Assembly: GCA_013398295.1 (NCBI GenBank)
Contig: VZSF01007316.1
Location: forward strand, 144,319-208,318
Source: Chionis minor
Taxonomy: Eukaryota; Chordata; Aves; Charadriiformes; Chionididae
Reading direction: 5' to 3'
Length of the DNA stretch: 64,000 nucleotides
Shown: one piece after another, positions 54,109 to 64,000 of the stretch
How the letters are laid out: each line of letters starts with the position of its first letter
Position numbering within the stretch: the stretch's first letter is position 1
Made by a program: the position numbers and the translations under genes
Notes under the pieces: model-generated
What the model was told of the DNA's origin: nothing
Seen by the model: only the letters and a program-made list of their open reading frames with translations
Database searches by the model: none

Positions 54109-54144
54109 GATAACTCTTGTGTTTATTAAACACAAGAGTTTATC
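54109..54144. repeat. Palindrome, perfect 13-bp core arms, 3-nt loop
   Basis: AACTCTTGTGTTT at 54112-54124 is the exact reverse complement of AAACACAAGAGTT at 54128-54140, separated by ATT. The stem extends outward to GAT (54109-54111) pairing with ATC (54142-54144) with one bulged T at 54141. That gives about 16 base pairs. It is not followed by a gene end and no known element is recognised. Confidence 0.9.
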
Positions 54145-56400
54145 TGTTTTTGCAGTATGGATTGAATGCATGAATTACGAAGAGTTGTCTTGGGCGTGAT
54201 ACTACAGGCAATACTGTCTTGCACAAGAAAGATGCTTGATGTCTTACTGAAGAGCAACGTAGCCATTGCTGGACAAGCAAGAACTACTAACAGCCAGGGT
54301 CTTTCAGACTGGACCCGTTGTGCTCGTTACAAAGGCATCGGCAGGCAGGACAGAACAACAGGCACAACCATGGAGCTCACCGCAGCTGCTGGGTCCAGGG
54401 AGGTAACAGCCACCTCTGAGAAGTCAGCACAAGGGTGAAGCCAAGGACAAGCAGTGATCGTAGCTTTCCTTCCCCACTTCTCCTTAGCAGCAGCAAACTG
54501 GCAAATCCAGCTCTTCCTGTTCTCTCTCTCCCCTGTGGTTTTGCTTATGCTGCTGAGCAGACTGGAGCCAGTTTTGTGGTTTTTTAGTTCCTGTGAGAAT
54601 ATGATCTGCTGTCCTAGGATAAACTTTGAGAAAACATGCCTGCTTGAATGAGAGAGTTTTACCTCATGGTGGGTAGTTGCATGAAGAGTGATGCTGGCCA
54701 AAAAAACCCTGGGTTAGCTCTCTTGACCAGGTATGCAAACCATACAGCATCTTCAGGACAGGCACTTGGACCAGTGGACATTTAGGTGCTAATTGCATTT
54801 AAATATTTGCACACAGGAGTGCAGCAACCTTATGGTAGCTGCCACAACCCTGTAGTATCATTCACAGTCTTATACTCCAGTAGGAGTTTTTGAGCAAAAG
54901 TCTCATTTGACTAGGTTTGATGGTCTAAACATAGTTCCATTTTTCTTTTAGAAGCTCACACATTTGCTGAGGAAACAGCATGGTCAGGGACCTTAGCATA
55001 GCCAGACCTCCTGACCATGCTATTGGCAGGATTCCCTTTTTCTCTTTTATTCAAAGCAGAAGGTCATTGAAACAAATGCGGAAGGAATTCATAGGCTTTT
55101 CAGTACGGAGAGGAATCAAATATCCAATGCCGCATCGCTCTTTGGCACAGTGTATCACTGTAAACCCTGTAATGCTGCAAAGTGTAAGCTGCTATTCCTA
55201 TAGTGTGACAGTTTCAGTGTATCGAATTTGACACCTTTTCAATAAAACAGGCTAAATTTAGATAACCATATGCTCATGCTGACAAGCTAGCTTCTCCCTG
55301 ATATGTGTTTTCATGAAAGAGTGCAGGAAGGCCTCAAAGTTTAATTAATTTAAAGTGAATTCAAAATATTGTATTAATTTACAGTAGAAAGGTCAAGTTG
55401 TTGAGCAAACAGTGAGGATGGATGTTTTCTACTTAATACTTTAAGATTCCACTGTGTAACCTCCATTAATGTTAACAGCAGTCATGCTGCTATATTCAAA
55501 GAAATGTTTTATCTGTCTATGCTTTTACTGCAGTGTAATAAACACCGTACAATGAAAACCCCTTCTCTCTCAACTGCCAGCTACACAAAGCTGAAGAGTA
55601 CACGCGTACAAGTAAAGCAGTCTTTTATCAACAGAGATGTATTTATCGTTTGTGCTTCGGTGACTTAAGAAGATGAGCCAATTTCACAATTGCATTCTGA
55701 TCTTTGCACCTTGTTAAGCGATTTTTAAACAACCGTTCAAGAAATTAATGATTTTTAAACCAAAAATCCCTCGATAGTAACTCACACTGATTTTTTGCTA
55801 GTGAGACTGCAGGTAATATAAAATGATATCTATTAATTTATATGTGATTAAATCATAAAGACTGACTTCATTTAGCACATGTCATAAGATCAGCTTCACT
55901 CTAAAATTCACTTCTTTTTTTTGATGCATCCCAGTATGCATTGTGATTCCCTTGGTTGCTCATACGCTGTAGTCTTACCGGTCTAAAAGTAAGCCAAAAT
56001 CTGAGATGCATACCACACAGGTGAAGGCAGGGAAAATCTTCAGTCTCCACTTACATACAAATCACATGAATAAATGCAGGAGACATAATTTCTTAAAATG
56101 CAGTAATAATTAAAGTGATAAATAAAAACCTTCTGTTTGGGGATGATTTTTTGCACCAAAACCTACAATTCCAATGTTACATAATTGTCTGCCTCATGGA
56201 AATTTAGCAAAAAAAAACCTGAGTATATTTGCTGACACTCTTTAAGAACTACAATACCTTAAAATATGTTTAGAAGTTCTGTTAATTATGATAATTAAAA
56301 AGAAAAAAGGGAAAAATTACACATGTCTGGAGACACAAAGCAAATAATAACCAGAATGTTAAATTGAAGAGGACATAAAGAAAATTTGTACTTCACAGGG

Positions 56401-56460
56401 AAAATCAAACAAACAAAAAAGCCCCACAACAAATAAAAACCCAACCAAAACCAAAGAAGG
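56401..56460. repeat. Low-complexity A/C-rich tract
   Basis: AAAC and AACC-like units with very little T. It resembles the tract at 23823-23902. Confidence 0.7.
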
Positions 56461-58459
56461 GGTGAAATTAATATAAAAATCTTAAATCTTTTTTAAAAAT
56501 GTGTTGCCACCCCTTTTATAAATAGAGAAACCTCAATAAGCTTCACGAGACAGAAATATGAACTGTTTTACTTTGGGGAAATTAGTACAAATATATAGCA
56601 GATACAACAAATTATTTCCTTGCTCTTACCAATTGTATTCCCACTTGTATGTGACAAAATGGTGGTAAAGTGTTGAATGCATTATCTCTTTATATATGTA
56701 AACTAAATATTGCTCAAGTGCACTTGCTCTTGGGCATTTAGCAATGTCAGATGTGGACTCTTCACTCTGAGAAGCTGTACATGCATAGTTATCCACATTC
56801 TTGCACAAAGGACATTACTAGAGCAGGTTTCTCTTTCTTTTTTCAAAGGAGAAAGAAATTCCTACAGACGTTATCTTTCTTTGAAACACCTTAATCTCTG
56901 GTAAATCACATGTAGTGCAAATGTGAATGCCCCTTTATATTTAAGTTCTTTTGACCATGCAATAACTCCACTCATAGAGCATGTTCGTCATAAGTCACCC
57001 TTTATCATGAAGCTGTAAGTCTGATTGCTCCAAGTCTGTTAGATATCCATGTCAAGTAGTCTGTTTTCTGATGTACAAATTTTCTGATGCAATTTTCATT
57101 GCAGACTAGTGATGAAGAATGTGGTGTATTTCAAAACTCCCCCAGATATTTTAAATTCACTAAAGCTAGGGGTACTGACAGGTATGTTATTATTCATGAT
57201 GGCTTTGGACAGTGTAAGATACCATTTAGATTCTTCAAAGAAAAAGCTGAAAATATTTGTTAATAATTTCTAGAATTGTTTTGCTTACATAAGAGATAAT
57301 GCAAGGAATCTTGTATATTTGCTTATGAATGTGTTTTGAACATGCTTTTATCCCTGAAGTGCATGATAAGTAGAGAAAAGTCCATAGCCCACCTGTTTTT
57401 CCTTAATACCTACAAATCCTTACTTTTTTTTCACAATTTTGCTTCCTTTAATCTTATCTCCTCACAACCTGTAGTTCTAATATGTTATAAAACCCTTGCT
57501 CAATGTTAATTTTTTTAAAAAACCTTATAGAAATGACAAATAAAGCTTGTCATTGAAAAGGAAACCACCTCTTCCAGAGGCAATGCTGCTTTACTGGTGC
57601 GAATAATCATTTACTTTAGCACTCCTCCAAAACAAAATTTTGTTAATATACTTAAAATATAGGATTAACTATTAATAACACTTTTTAAAAAATAGAGACT
57701 GAGTGAATTTCAACCAGCAATCATTTGACTTTTCTCTAGAAAAAAATATGAAAACATTGGTCATGAACACATCAGAACCTTCATAAAATATTTCAAAAAT
57801 TAAAGTTACATTTAACTATATACCATGAAATATATTTATAGAGAAATAATATGCAGCAAATGTTGTTTTTAGTGAAAGAAAGTAAAAGTCCAGAATTGCT
57901 TAATCACTTTAGGATGTATTAGTTATTCTCCAGGTAACCTTTCTGTCCTTCCTAGCCACCACATACATAAAAAGAGATATATTAGTAGAAAATTACCTTA
58001 CTTTCACATTCTCTTGAACACAGGAGAGATTCTCACTTTGAAGGGACAATGGAGAATCACTGTATACGTGGGTTTCCACAAGCTAGAGATCTGATTCATC
58101 CTGTATCTCAACCACCACTAGGAAAAAGCTGACAGATTTTAATGCAATGAAGGCAAGCCTCTTTTTAGCTATAACTTAGATACACAGCTGCTAACAGTTA
58201 GAGTTGCTAAAGAAAGTAGTATGGCCCATAGCCCCAGAATTTCACCAGAAAAGGGTGATGCTGGGGTTTTTTGCACGTTAAATTTCCTATCAGATCATTG
58301 CACATAGTTGTAAGAACATATGCCTGTGCATTACTTGCACAGTTTTTACCTGTCTCTTTGGATATGTGACTTCTTCTGTATCCATCCTTGAAACTCAGTC
58401 TGTAACACAGTAATAGAATTTAGGTAAAATTATTTTTTAAATCTTGCATACATTTAGTT

Positions 58460-58476
58460 ATATATATACACACACA
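58460..58476. repeat. TA/CA compound microsatellite
   Basis: Four to five TA units run into about five CA units. Confidence 0.8.
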
Positions 58477-61400
58477 AGTATATGTAGGGTTTATTATTAA
58501 TGCAGTGCTATGGAATGCTTCATAGCTGCACTTACTTCATGTGCTGCTGACTCCTGATTGACTTTTTTGCTACATTTTAATAGACATAATATGAAGCACT
58601 TCTTAGTGTAATTTTTCTTCACAGAAATATTATCAGAGTTTCCCTGAGAGAGCAGTGGGGTTTAGAATCTGGTGCTAGTAGCTGATAGTGCCCTAGTATG
58701 TTTTCTGAAAGCTTACCATAAAATTGAATTTCTAGGAGAAGTATCCCAAAATGACCAAGGATGGATGTGCAATACGGAAATAGCGTAATCTCTCCCGTAA
58801 ATTTCATGAAAGAGTGGAACAGGTTCCCCCCCAGCTGGGAATTGACTTAGTCCCATGGAAAACAAAGCCTTATCATGGATTTCATGAAGGCAAGACCAGA
58901 CCTTAAATGAGGAAGACCTATGCCTGTTCTCTCCTTCATGGATCTCCATTTTTTAATTCCCATTTCTATACTTGCACAACAAACAAAATCCTCTGACCTG
59001 TTTCACTGAAGGAGTAAAGCAAAACATTTATATTCAAGCAAAATAAAGCCAGAAGGGTGCAGGGACAACGTCCATCTGGTCCATCCTCCTGCCCTACAAG
59101 CACAGTAAATATCATTTCTGATGTGGATGAAAAGAATTCTTCCTCACATTTAACCTTCCCATTTCATGCACATCTTTTCCTACAGTTCTACACAGCAGCA
59201 GCTATGTCCTACCCTATTAGATATAATGCAGGACAAGCACTAAGCTGGCCTTAGAGTTTCTGAGTGTTTCTGACTTCTCTAGCGTAAAACAAACTAAAAT
59301 CAATCTCACCACTTCCGTGCTTCATTCAACTCAGTTGATCTGTTCGTTCTTCAGATTTTCACTAAGAAAGATGAAAATTCTTATATTTCTTCAAAGTCAA
59401 CGGTTTCTAACACTGAACTCTTTGTGGGAACACTCAATTCACCTTCCCCATGCAAAAATGTAGGTAGTTTTCATTATAAAAAAAATCCTTAATTTTAAAA
59501 AAAATCTTTTTATAGAACCTCATTGCAACTCATATATACCTAGTAAAATGGTTCAAAACCTCTATGTAAACAGTTTTTGAAATTCACACAGATTTGTGAA
59601 GCCCAAGATCAAGCCTATGTAAAAATAAAATAATATTATTTTATGTAAATTTTAAAATTCCATGGAGCCAATAGTGTATTGAATCCTATTGCAGTTTTCC
59701 ATAAGCGCTTAGTGAACATAACTTTTATGTTTGCACATATAATGACATACAATATTGTCCACTAGTACAAAACAGGGTATACAATGAATAGAACAAACAT
59801 GAACTCAATTTTCATAGTTAATGTCTGATTCTTCCATAGATGTCGATGGCAAGACTAATTAATTTCCCTGAGGCAGGAGCAAGACCTAAGTGGCCACTAA
59901 TGTGCCCTTCAGCTTCATGTTCACCCAGTTCTGTTCAGTTAACACACTTTTCCATTGCTGTGACAATTTTAAAGCATTTATTCTGTAAATGAATAGTCAG
60001 CTTTCACACAAACAGTCCATTAGCATTAATCATATGACTTTCACATGATACATTGACAAAGAAAGTGTTTGCAATATTTCTCTTGTCCATGACAAATAAG
60101 TAGTTGGAAAGAAATTAAAAATAACAATAGAAAAGGAAGAGTAGAACAACTGATCTCTTGACACCATTTCATTTCTCTTCTGAAATATAAAAAGTTGTGT
60201 TCTATTTAGTGTGAAAATGGAGGATGGCATTTCTGATGATTAAACTATCAGTCTTTGTCTACTTCATCACTGATCCCATTGCATAAATTAATATTTGCAT
60301 TTTCTTATATATTTCTCTTAGGAAAATTCTGAAGAATCCCAGGTTACTGGAGTACAAAATGTACGACTGCATAAAATAATTGAATGAACTGAGTCACTGT
60401 CACTGGCTATTATAAACAAATTCTTTCTTGCTCTTACCTAAAGAATTTTAAGGTATTAAAACCTTACAGCTTTCAAGACATGAACCTTCACTAGTGCTCG
60501 ACTAAACACTGTCATGCAGCCACTGGAAATAACTTGCATTAGGGCTTCTGCCTAGCAGGAAATTATGCTGAACCTGAACCAAATCCCAGAGAATTCAGTA
60601 TGAGTTTTTTCCTTCAACTTTAATTGGCACTGCATCAAGCCCTTTGCACACAAGCTCCCATTTCTTCAACATTAAAACAATGCGTATGACTGTCAAACAA
60701 CATTTTTTCCCTTCAATATTGACTCAAAAGGAGATTTTGAAAACCATCTCAGGACGCTGCAAAATGAAAATCAGACTTGGATTTGTGTGCTAGATAATAA
60801 TCTTCAGAAGCTTGTTATATTGCAGATGGAGATTTTAGCTGCCATGTTGTCCTTCTAAAAATAACATGCAGTTTTCCAGTGAGCATGCAGTCAACTAGCA
60901 GTATCAGTGTGCATTTATATTGCAAAGAATCATTTGAGAAATCCATCTTTATAGGTTTCTGTAATCAAACCAGAAGAACTGTTCATTTTATGCATAAGGA
61001 AAAATATTTTCAAAATCTCTAAAAACATGACAAATCTCAAAGTGTTTTTATGTTTCACAGCGGAAGGAAAAAAGACCACAGACAAATGTGACAATGAACA
61101 CACTATCTAAGAATTAATCGACATATTTTTAAGTGACAATGCTGGCAAACCACAAGAATGAAACATTAAGGTATTTACTGTAAGCCAAGAGGAAAAGATT
61201 TATATGCATTATCTCCAAGCCAAAATACAATAAAATCCATTTTCAGGCTTGAAATAAAATACAATCAAAAGGCCATTTTTGACTCTGAGCCCCTGTCTCC
61301 TTATGTTATAAAGTATTCCCAAATTTTCCAGCACCATTTTGTCCCTTTTCATTAAAGGGCAGACACTATTTAGTTAGGAATGCACTCGTATGTTTTTTAG

Positions 61401-61994
61401 TCCTGATCCAACTCCTACTGTTGCCAGTGGGATATTTTCTGTTGAAATCAGCAGAAATATATATATTAAAAAAAAAGGTCTTCAGGTAAAACTTAGTATC
61501 CTATACTGAAATAGTTGCTGTTAACAGAGACTTATTTGTGACTGCCCGAGTGGCTTACCAGTAAGTTGATGGGACATGAACAGTGTGTTTCTTGAGCCAG
61601 CTGTAAGGCAGAAAAGCTGAGGTTACTATTTGGATTCCCTGATGAAAAGCTGCAATTGCTTCATTTATAGGTAAATGTACTCTGGCTATTCCCAGAATGA
61701 CCTTGACGGCCGACTGTGTTGCCCTTTGTGTCAGCAGAGAGAAGGCTGTTGGTGTCAGTGGGCTTTGGATCAGGCTTTAAAGACAGAGAAAGCTTGCTTA
61801 AGGAGGAAAACAGACATAACAAATAGTCCTGATTTCCAAGGTTTTGTCACTTAGAGTTTAGAATATCAACAAGACACTTCAAACCCTGAAGAATAATGGT
61901 TGTAAGTCAATTATTTTGACCCTGTACGTTTCTACAATTGTATACAATGACAAAGAAGACCAAATCTCTCTGGCTTACAAAAAAAGGCAAGTAC

Positions 61995-62000
61995 TTTATT
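61995..62000 (-). terminator. Candidate poly(A) signal AATAAA, distal
   Basis: AATAAA on the minus strand, followed about 10 bases later by a run of T and a GT-containing stretch, which fits a downstream element. It is the farthest candidate from the GJD2 stop. Confidence 0.35.
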
Positions 62001-62086
62001 TATCAATAGAGACTTTAGCTGCTTTTTACACCATTGCAATGACTAAACAAATAGCATAAAATAAACAAAGGAGAGTATAAAATCAC

Positions 62087-62092
62087 TTTATT
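62087..62092 (-). terminator. Candidate poly(A) signal AATAAA, middle
   Basis: AATAAA on the minus strand about 0.94 kb after the GJD2 stop. The downstream context is less T/GT-rich than at the other two candidates. Confidence 0.2.
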
Positions 62093-62372
62093 CCAGCTGG
62101 TATCCCGAGACAACCTTTTGACTACGTACAGAGTTAGGTGTTTCAAGTATGGCACTTGTATAAATAAGAGCAGAGAGAAGGTGATATATTCACAGTTAAA
62201 AGCAATGAACTCTGTTCCTTTGGTATGTGTGTCATCATATGTGATTGTAGGTAAATACGTAACTTGTCTGGCATGAACCAGCTCCATCTTATTCATGCAC
62301 ATATTAGGGAATTAATTGAAATGTACTGATATATTCTGTAGATCACAAATAATGTAAGATGTTTAAGGTCTC

Positions 62373-62387
62373 TGGTGTGTGTGTGTA
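62373..62387. repeat. (GT)n microsatellite
   Basis: About six GT units on the plus strand, reading as CA in the GJD2 sense strand. It lies just beyond the proximal candidate poly(A) signal. Confidence 0.8.
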
Positions 62388-62424
62388 CAGGCAAACAAAA
62401 AAAATGGCAAAATTATATTCAGCA

Positions 62425-62430
62425 TTTATT
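62425..62430 (-). terminator. Candidate poly(A) signal AATAAA, proximal
   Basis: AATAAA on the minus strand about 0.6 kb after the GJD2 stop. It is followed within about 30 bases by a T8 run and TTTG/GTT words that resemble a downstream element. Confidence 0.35.
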
Positions 62431-62641
62431 GTTTAGCATAACGAATCGATGCACAAACTATGATAGAAAATAGCTAGTAATACACACCAGGAATAAACTC
62501 TGTGATTTAGACAAGCAAAATAATATAAGACATCTGTGAGATAGGTGAACGTAGATATCCTGATTGAGCTGTGGTCAGGTTCCTTACAGTGCAATTACCC
62601 TCCTTTTTAAACATGCTTACATCTGCACATTGCAACAGTTT

Positions 62642-62661
62642 CCCCCACCCCATCCCACCCC
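62642..62661 (-). promoter_or_regulatory. G-quadruplex motif in the GJD2 sense strand, 3' UTR
   Basis: On the minus strand there are four G tracts of 4, 3, 4 and 5 G separated by loops of 1, 2 and 1 bases. This meets the strict quadruplex definition with very short loops. It lies about 374 bases after the GJD2 stop codon, upstream of all three candidate poly(A) signals, so the mRNA would carry it as RNA. A function in localisation, translation or 3' processing is only possible, not shown. Confidence 0.75.
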
Positions 62662-63034
62662 GTATAGAGTATCCTTGCAGATTTTTAATATGAACATTCT
62701 ACACGTTTACAACAATTAGTCAGACAGTCCGAACTGTAAACTTATCCTAATGACGGCCAAAAAGCCTCTCCACTGACAGATAACACCCAATCATTAGAAA
62801 GAAAAGTAGGAATAATAGTAGCTGTGCTGTAAGGCTAGATCAAGCATGGTTTTATAGCTGGTTTCTCAGTCTTTTACATAGCACTGCATTTTGCAGCTAG
62901 TTCAGTAAGTGCAGATCCAATACCTTAATGGCTTCCTTGGTGTTTTGATAAAATGCTTGCCTAAGCAATGTACCTTTCTCTAATGGTATCTGGGTCTGTT
63001 CCACCTGGCACAGTGTTTCAGTTCTGTCACAGCC

Positions 63035-63878
63035 TCACACATAAGCTGAGTCACTTGACTGAGTCCTGCCAAAGTTAGGCATGCTCATTCTTGGCAGGTC
63101 CTTATTTCTGATTTCGTATATGGATTTCCTTTTTGCCTGTACTCCTCTCACTGCCATTTTGATCTTTCTCCAGCCCAAGTGGTTCAGTTCTGCCAAATTG
63201 AGCACCACACAAATCCCACTGACAGCAAACATGAATACCAAGAATACAGTCTTCTCAGTGGGTCTAGAGACATAACACTCTACTTCTTTAATGCAAGGGT
63301 ATCTGTCACATTCGTACATGGAAGGGACATTGAATCCGTACAGAAAATACTGTCCCACTAAGAATCCAATCTCTAGGGCATTTCGAAAGACCACTTGGAT
63401 GATGTAAAATCGAGAAATGCCTTCTTGCCTCCTCATCTTTGACTTTGTAGTTCTGATAGCAGGATTGGGGATTTCCTTCACCTCTAAGCAGTCTGGTTCT
63501 GCCTCTTTGGTGGAGTTCTCAGTGTTCTGCAGCACCCCATTGACAATCGTGTTCTTGATTTTCTTACTGTCCTCACGCTTCATTGAATCCTGGTCCCTCT
63601 CCAAGGTGAGGAAGACAGTGGAGTACCTCCGTTCCCTCTGCTTAGCAGACTGGTGAACAGAGTACGTTATGAAGCAAAGGCTGGGAGTGCACACCATGAT
63701 GATCTGGAACACCCAGTACCTTATGTGAGAAATAGGGAAAGCCTGGTCGTAACAAGCCTGGTTGCAGCCTGGCTGCAGCGTGTTACAGACAAACATGGTT
63801 TGCTCGTCATCGTACACCGTCTCCCCTACGATGGCCACGATGAGTATCCTGAAGATCACCACCACGGTCAGCAGGATC
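63035..63878 (-). CDS. GJD2: Gap junction delta-2 protein (connexin 36/35), second and last coding exon
   Basis: Connexin forming neuronal gap junctions (electrical synapses) in the plasma membrane; six subunits form a hemichannel. The exon supplies residues 25-304 plus the last base of codon 24, giving a 304-residue protein once the missing first exon is added. Visible in order: the end of TM1 ([18 protein letters not shown]); extracellular loop 1 with Cys55, 62 and 66 (C-x6-C-x3-C); TM2 about 78-99; a cytoplasmic loop with RRYS at Ser110 and [11 protein letters not shown]3 about 181-205; extracellular loop 2 with Cys214, 219 and 225 (C-x4-C-x5-C); TM4 about 234-256; and a C-tail with RKS (Ser276) and the terminal PDZ ligand SAYV. 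Ser110 and Ser276 match the kinase sites known in fish connexin 35. The loop lacks the glycine-rich insert of mammalian connexin 36 (321 residues). The stop is TGA at 63035-63037. The frame is intact. Confidence 0.97.
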
Positions 63879-63900
63879 CTGCAACAGAGAAGCCCGTCAG
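63879..63900 (-). other. GJD2 intron 1 splice acceptor
   Basis: On the minus strand the intron ends in a pyrimidine-rich CTTCTCTGTTG followed by CAG (cut at 63879/63878), with a branch-point-like CTGAC at 63896-63900. The exon begins with G, the third base of the Arg24 codon, then ATC CTG CTG ACC. This places the intron 71 bases into the coding sequence, the position known for GJD2 in vertebrates. It explains why the frame has no ATG start inside the window. Confidence 0.93.
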
Positions 63901-64000
63901 TGCGCGCCGCCGCCGCGCGGCCGGGAGCTGTCCAGTGCTGACCGGGCCCCCGCGCCCCCGCCCCGGCTCCCGCCGCCGCCGCCCGCCCCGCACCCGCGCA
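63893..64000. promoter_or_regulatory. Very GC-rich, CpG-dense stretch, probable 5' CpG island of GJD2
   Basis: Composition jumps from about 50% GC in the exon to very high GC with many CG dinucleotides and repeated CCG units, running off the window end. It is intronic by position (GJD2 intron 1). It probably belongs to a CpG island covering the first exon and promoter, which are not in the window. No exon 1 coding sequence (conserved start MGEWTILERLLEAA in the family) is present here on the minus strand. Confidence 0.7.

Larger units (their letters stand above)
53461..61979. other. Intergenic DNA downstream of GJD2
   Basis: No gene is recognised. It contains the perfect-arm palindrome at 54109-54144, a low-complexity A/C tract at about 56401-56460 and a TA/CA microsatellite at about 58460-58476. 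Several stretches of mixed composition without repeats (about 55560-55760, 60600-60960, 61660-61800) have the look of conserved noncoding DNA near a neuronal gene, but that is an impression only. Confidence 0.5.
61980..63034 (-). other. GJD2: Probable 3' UTR of GJD2
   Basis: Sequence immediately downstream of the GJD2 stop codon on the minus strand. The extent is inferred: three AATAAA signals on the minus strand (62425-62430, 62087-62092, 61995-62000) could end transcripts 0.6 to 1.05 kb after the stop. The region contains a strong G-quadruplex motif (62642-62661) and a CA repeat in the sense strand (about 62373-62387). No further exon is expected, because GJD2 has its stop codon in the last exon. 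Confidence 0.5.

Noticed and set aside
54166..54701. Opposed 90- and 124-codon frames
   Set aside because: Mutual overlap on opposite strands with no recognisable protein in either.
63081..63656. Plus-strand open frames of 60-79 codons across the GJD2 exon
   Set aside because: They are antisense shadows of the connexin coding sequence.
63865..63865. GTG at 63865 as a translation start for the connexin
   Set aside because: The frame continues upstream (ILLT) to a clear splice acceptor at the known GJD2 intron position, so this GTG codes for an internal Val.
1..64000. CRISPR arrays, tRNA or rRNA genes, operons
   Set aside because: No regularly spaced identical repeats, no tRNA arm motifs and no rRNA-like sequence were seen. 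The context is a vertebrate chromosome.

Overview
The window looks like a piece of bird nuclear chromosome. Two chicken-repeat-1 (CR1) LINE fragments carry the typical 3' tail (ATTCTATG-type repeats), repeat density is low, the DNA is AT-rich, and the only convincing gene is a spliced vertebrate gene in its non-mammalian form. The species cannot be fixed from the sequence. No bacterial, plasmid or phage-like gene organisation is present.

The one gene is at the right edge. It is the second and last coding exon of GJD2 (connexin 36, called connexin 35 in non-mammals), on the minus strand at about 63035-63878. It has all four connexin membrane spans, both extracellular Cys triplets and the C-terminal PDZ ligand SAYV. 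Its splice acceptor follows at 63879-63892, and a very GC-rich stretch runs from there to the window end. The first coding exon (about 24 residues) lies beyond 64000. To the left of the stop codon is the probable 3' UTR, about 1 kb, with three candidate poly(A) signals and a strong G-quadruplex motif on the transcribed-sense strand.

The remaining ~62 kb reads as intergenic DNA. Every open frame there apart from the CR1 frame is short, unsupported by any family I recognise, and consistent with chance. The interpretable items are: an old CR1 fragment in minus orientation (about 7014-7240); a better preserved CR1 3' end in plus orientation (about 11622-12289) with an open 191-codon remnant of the reverse-transcriptase protein; a GC- and G-rich block at about 52070-53460 that stands out from its surroundings and may be an old LTR or other repeat; several near-perfect inverted repeats (26817-26850, 54109-54144, 22127-22198, 5707-5762); and assorted microsatellites, homopolymers and short tandem duplications.

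I found no previously undescribed multi-gene system. The best leads are the G-quadruplex motif in the GJD2 3' UTR, the unexplained palindromes, and the unclassified GC-rich block.
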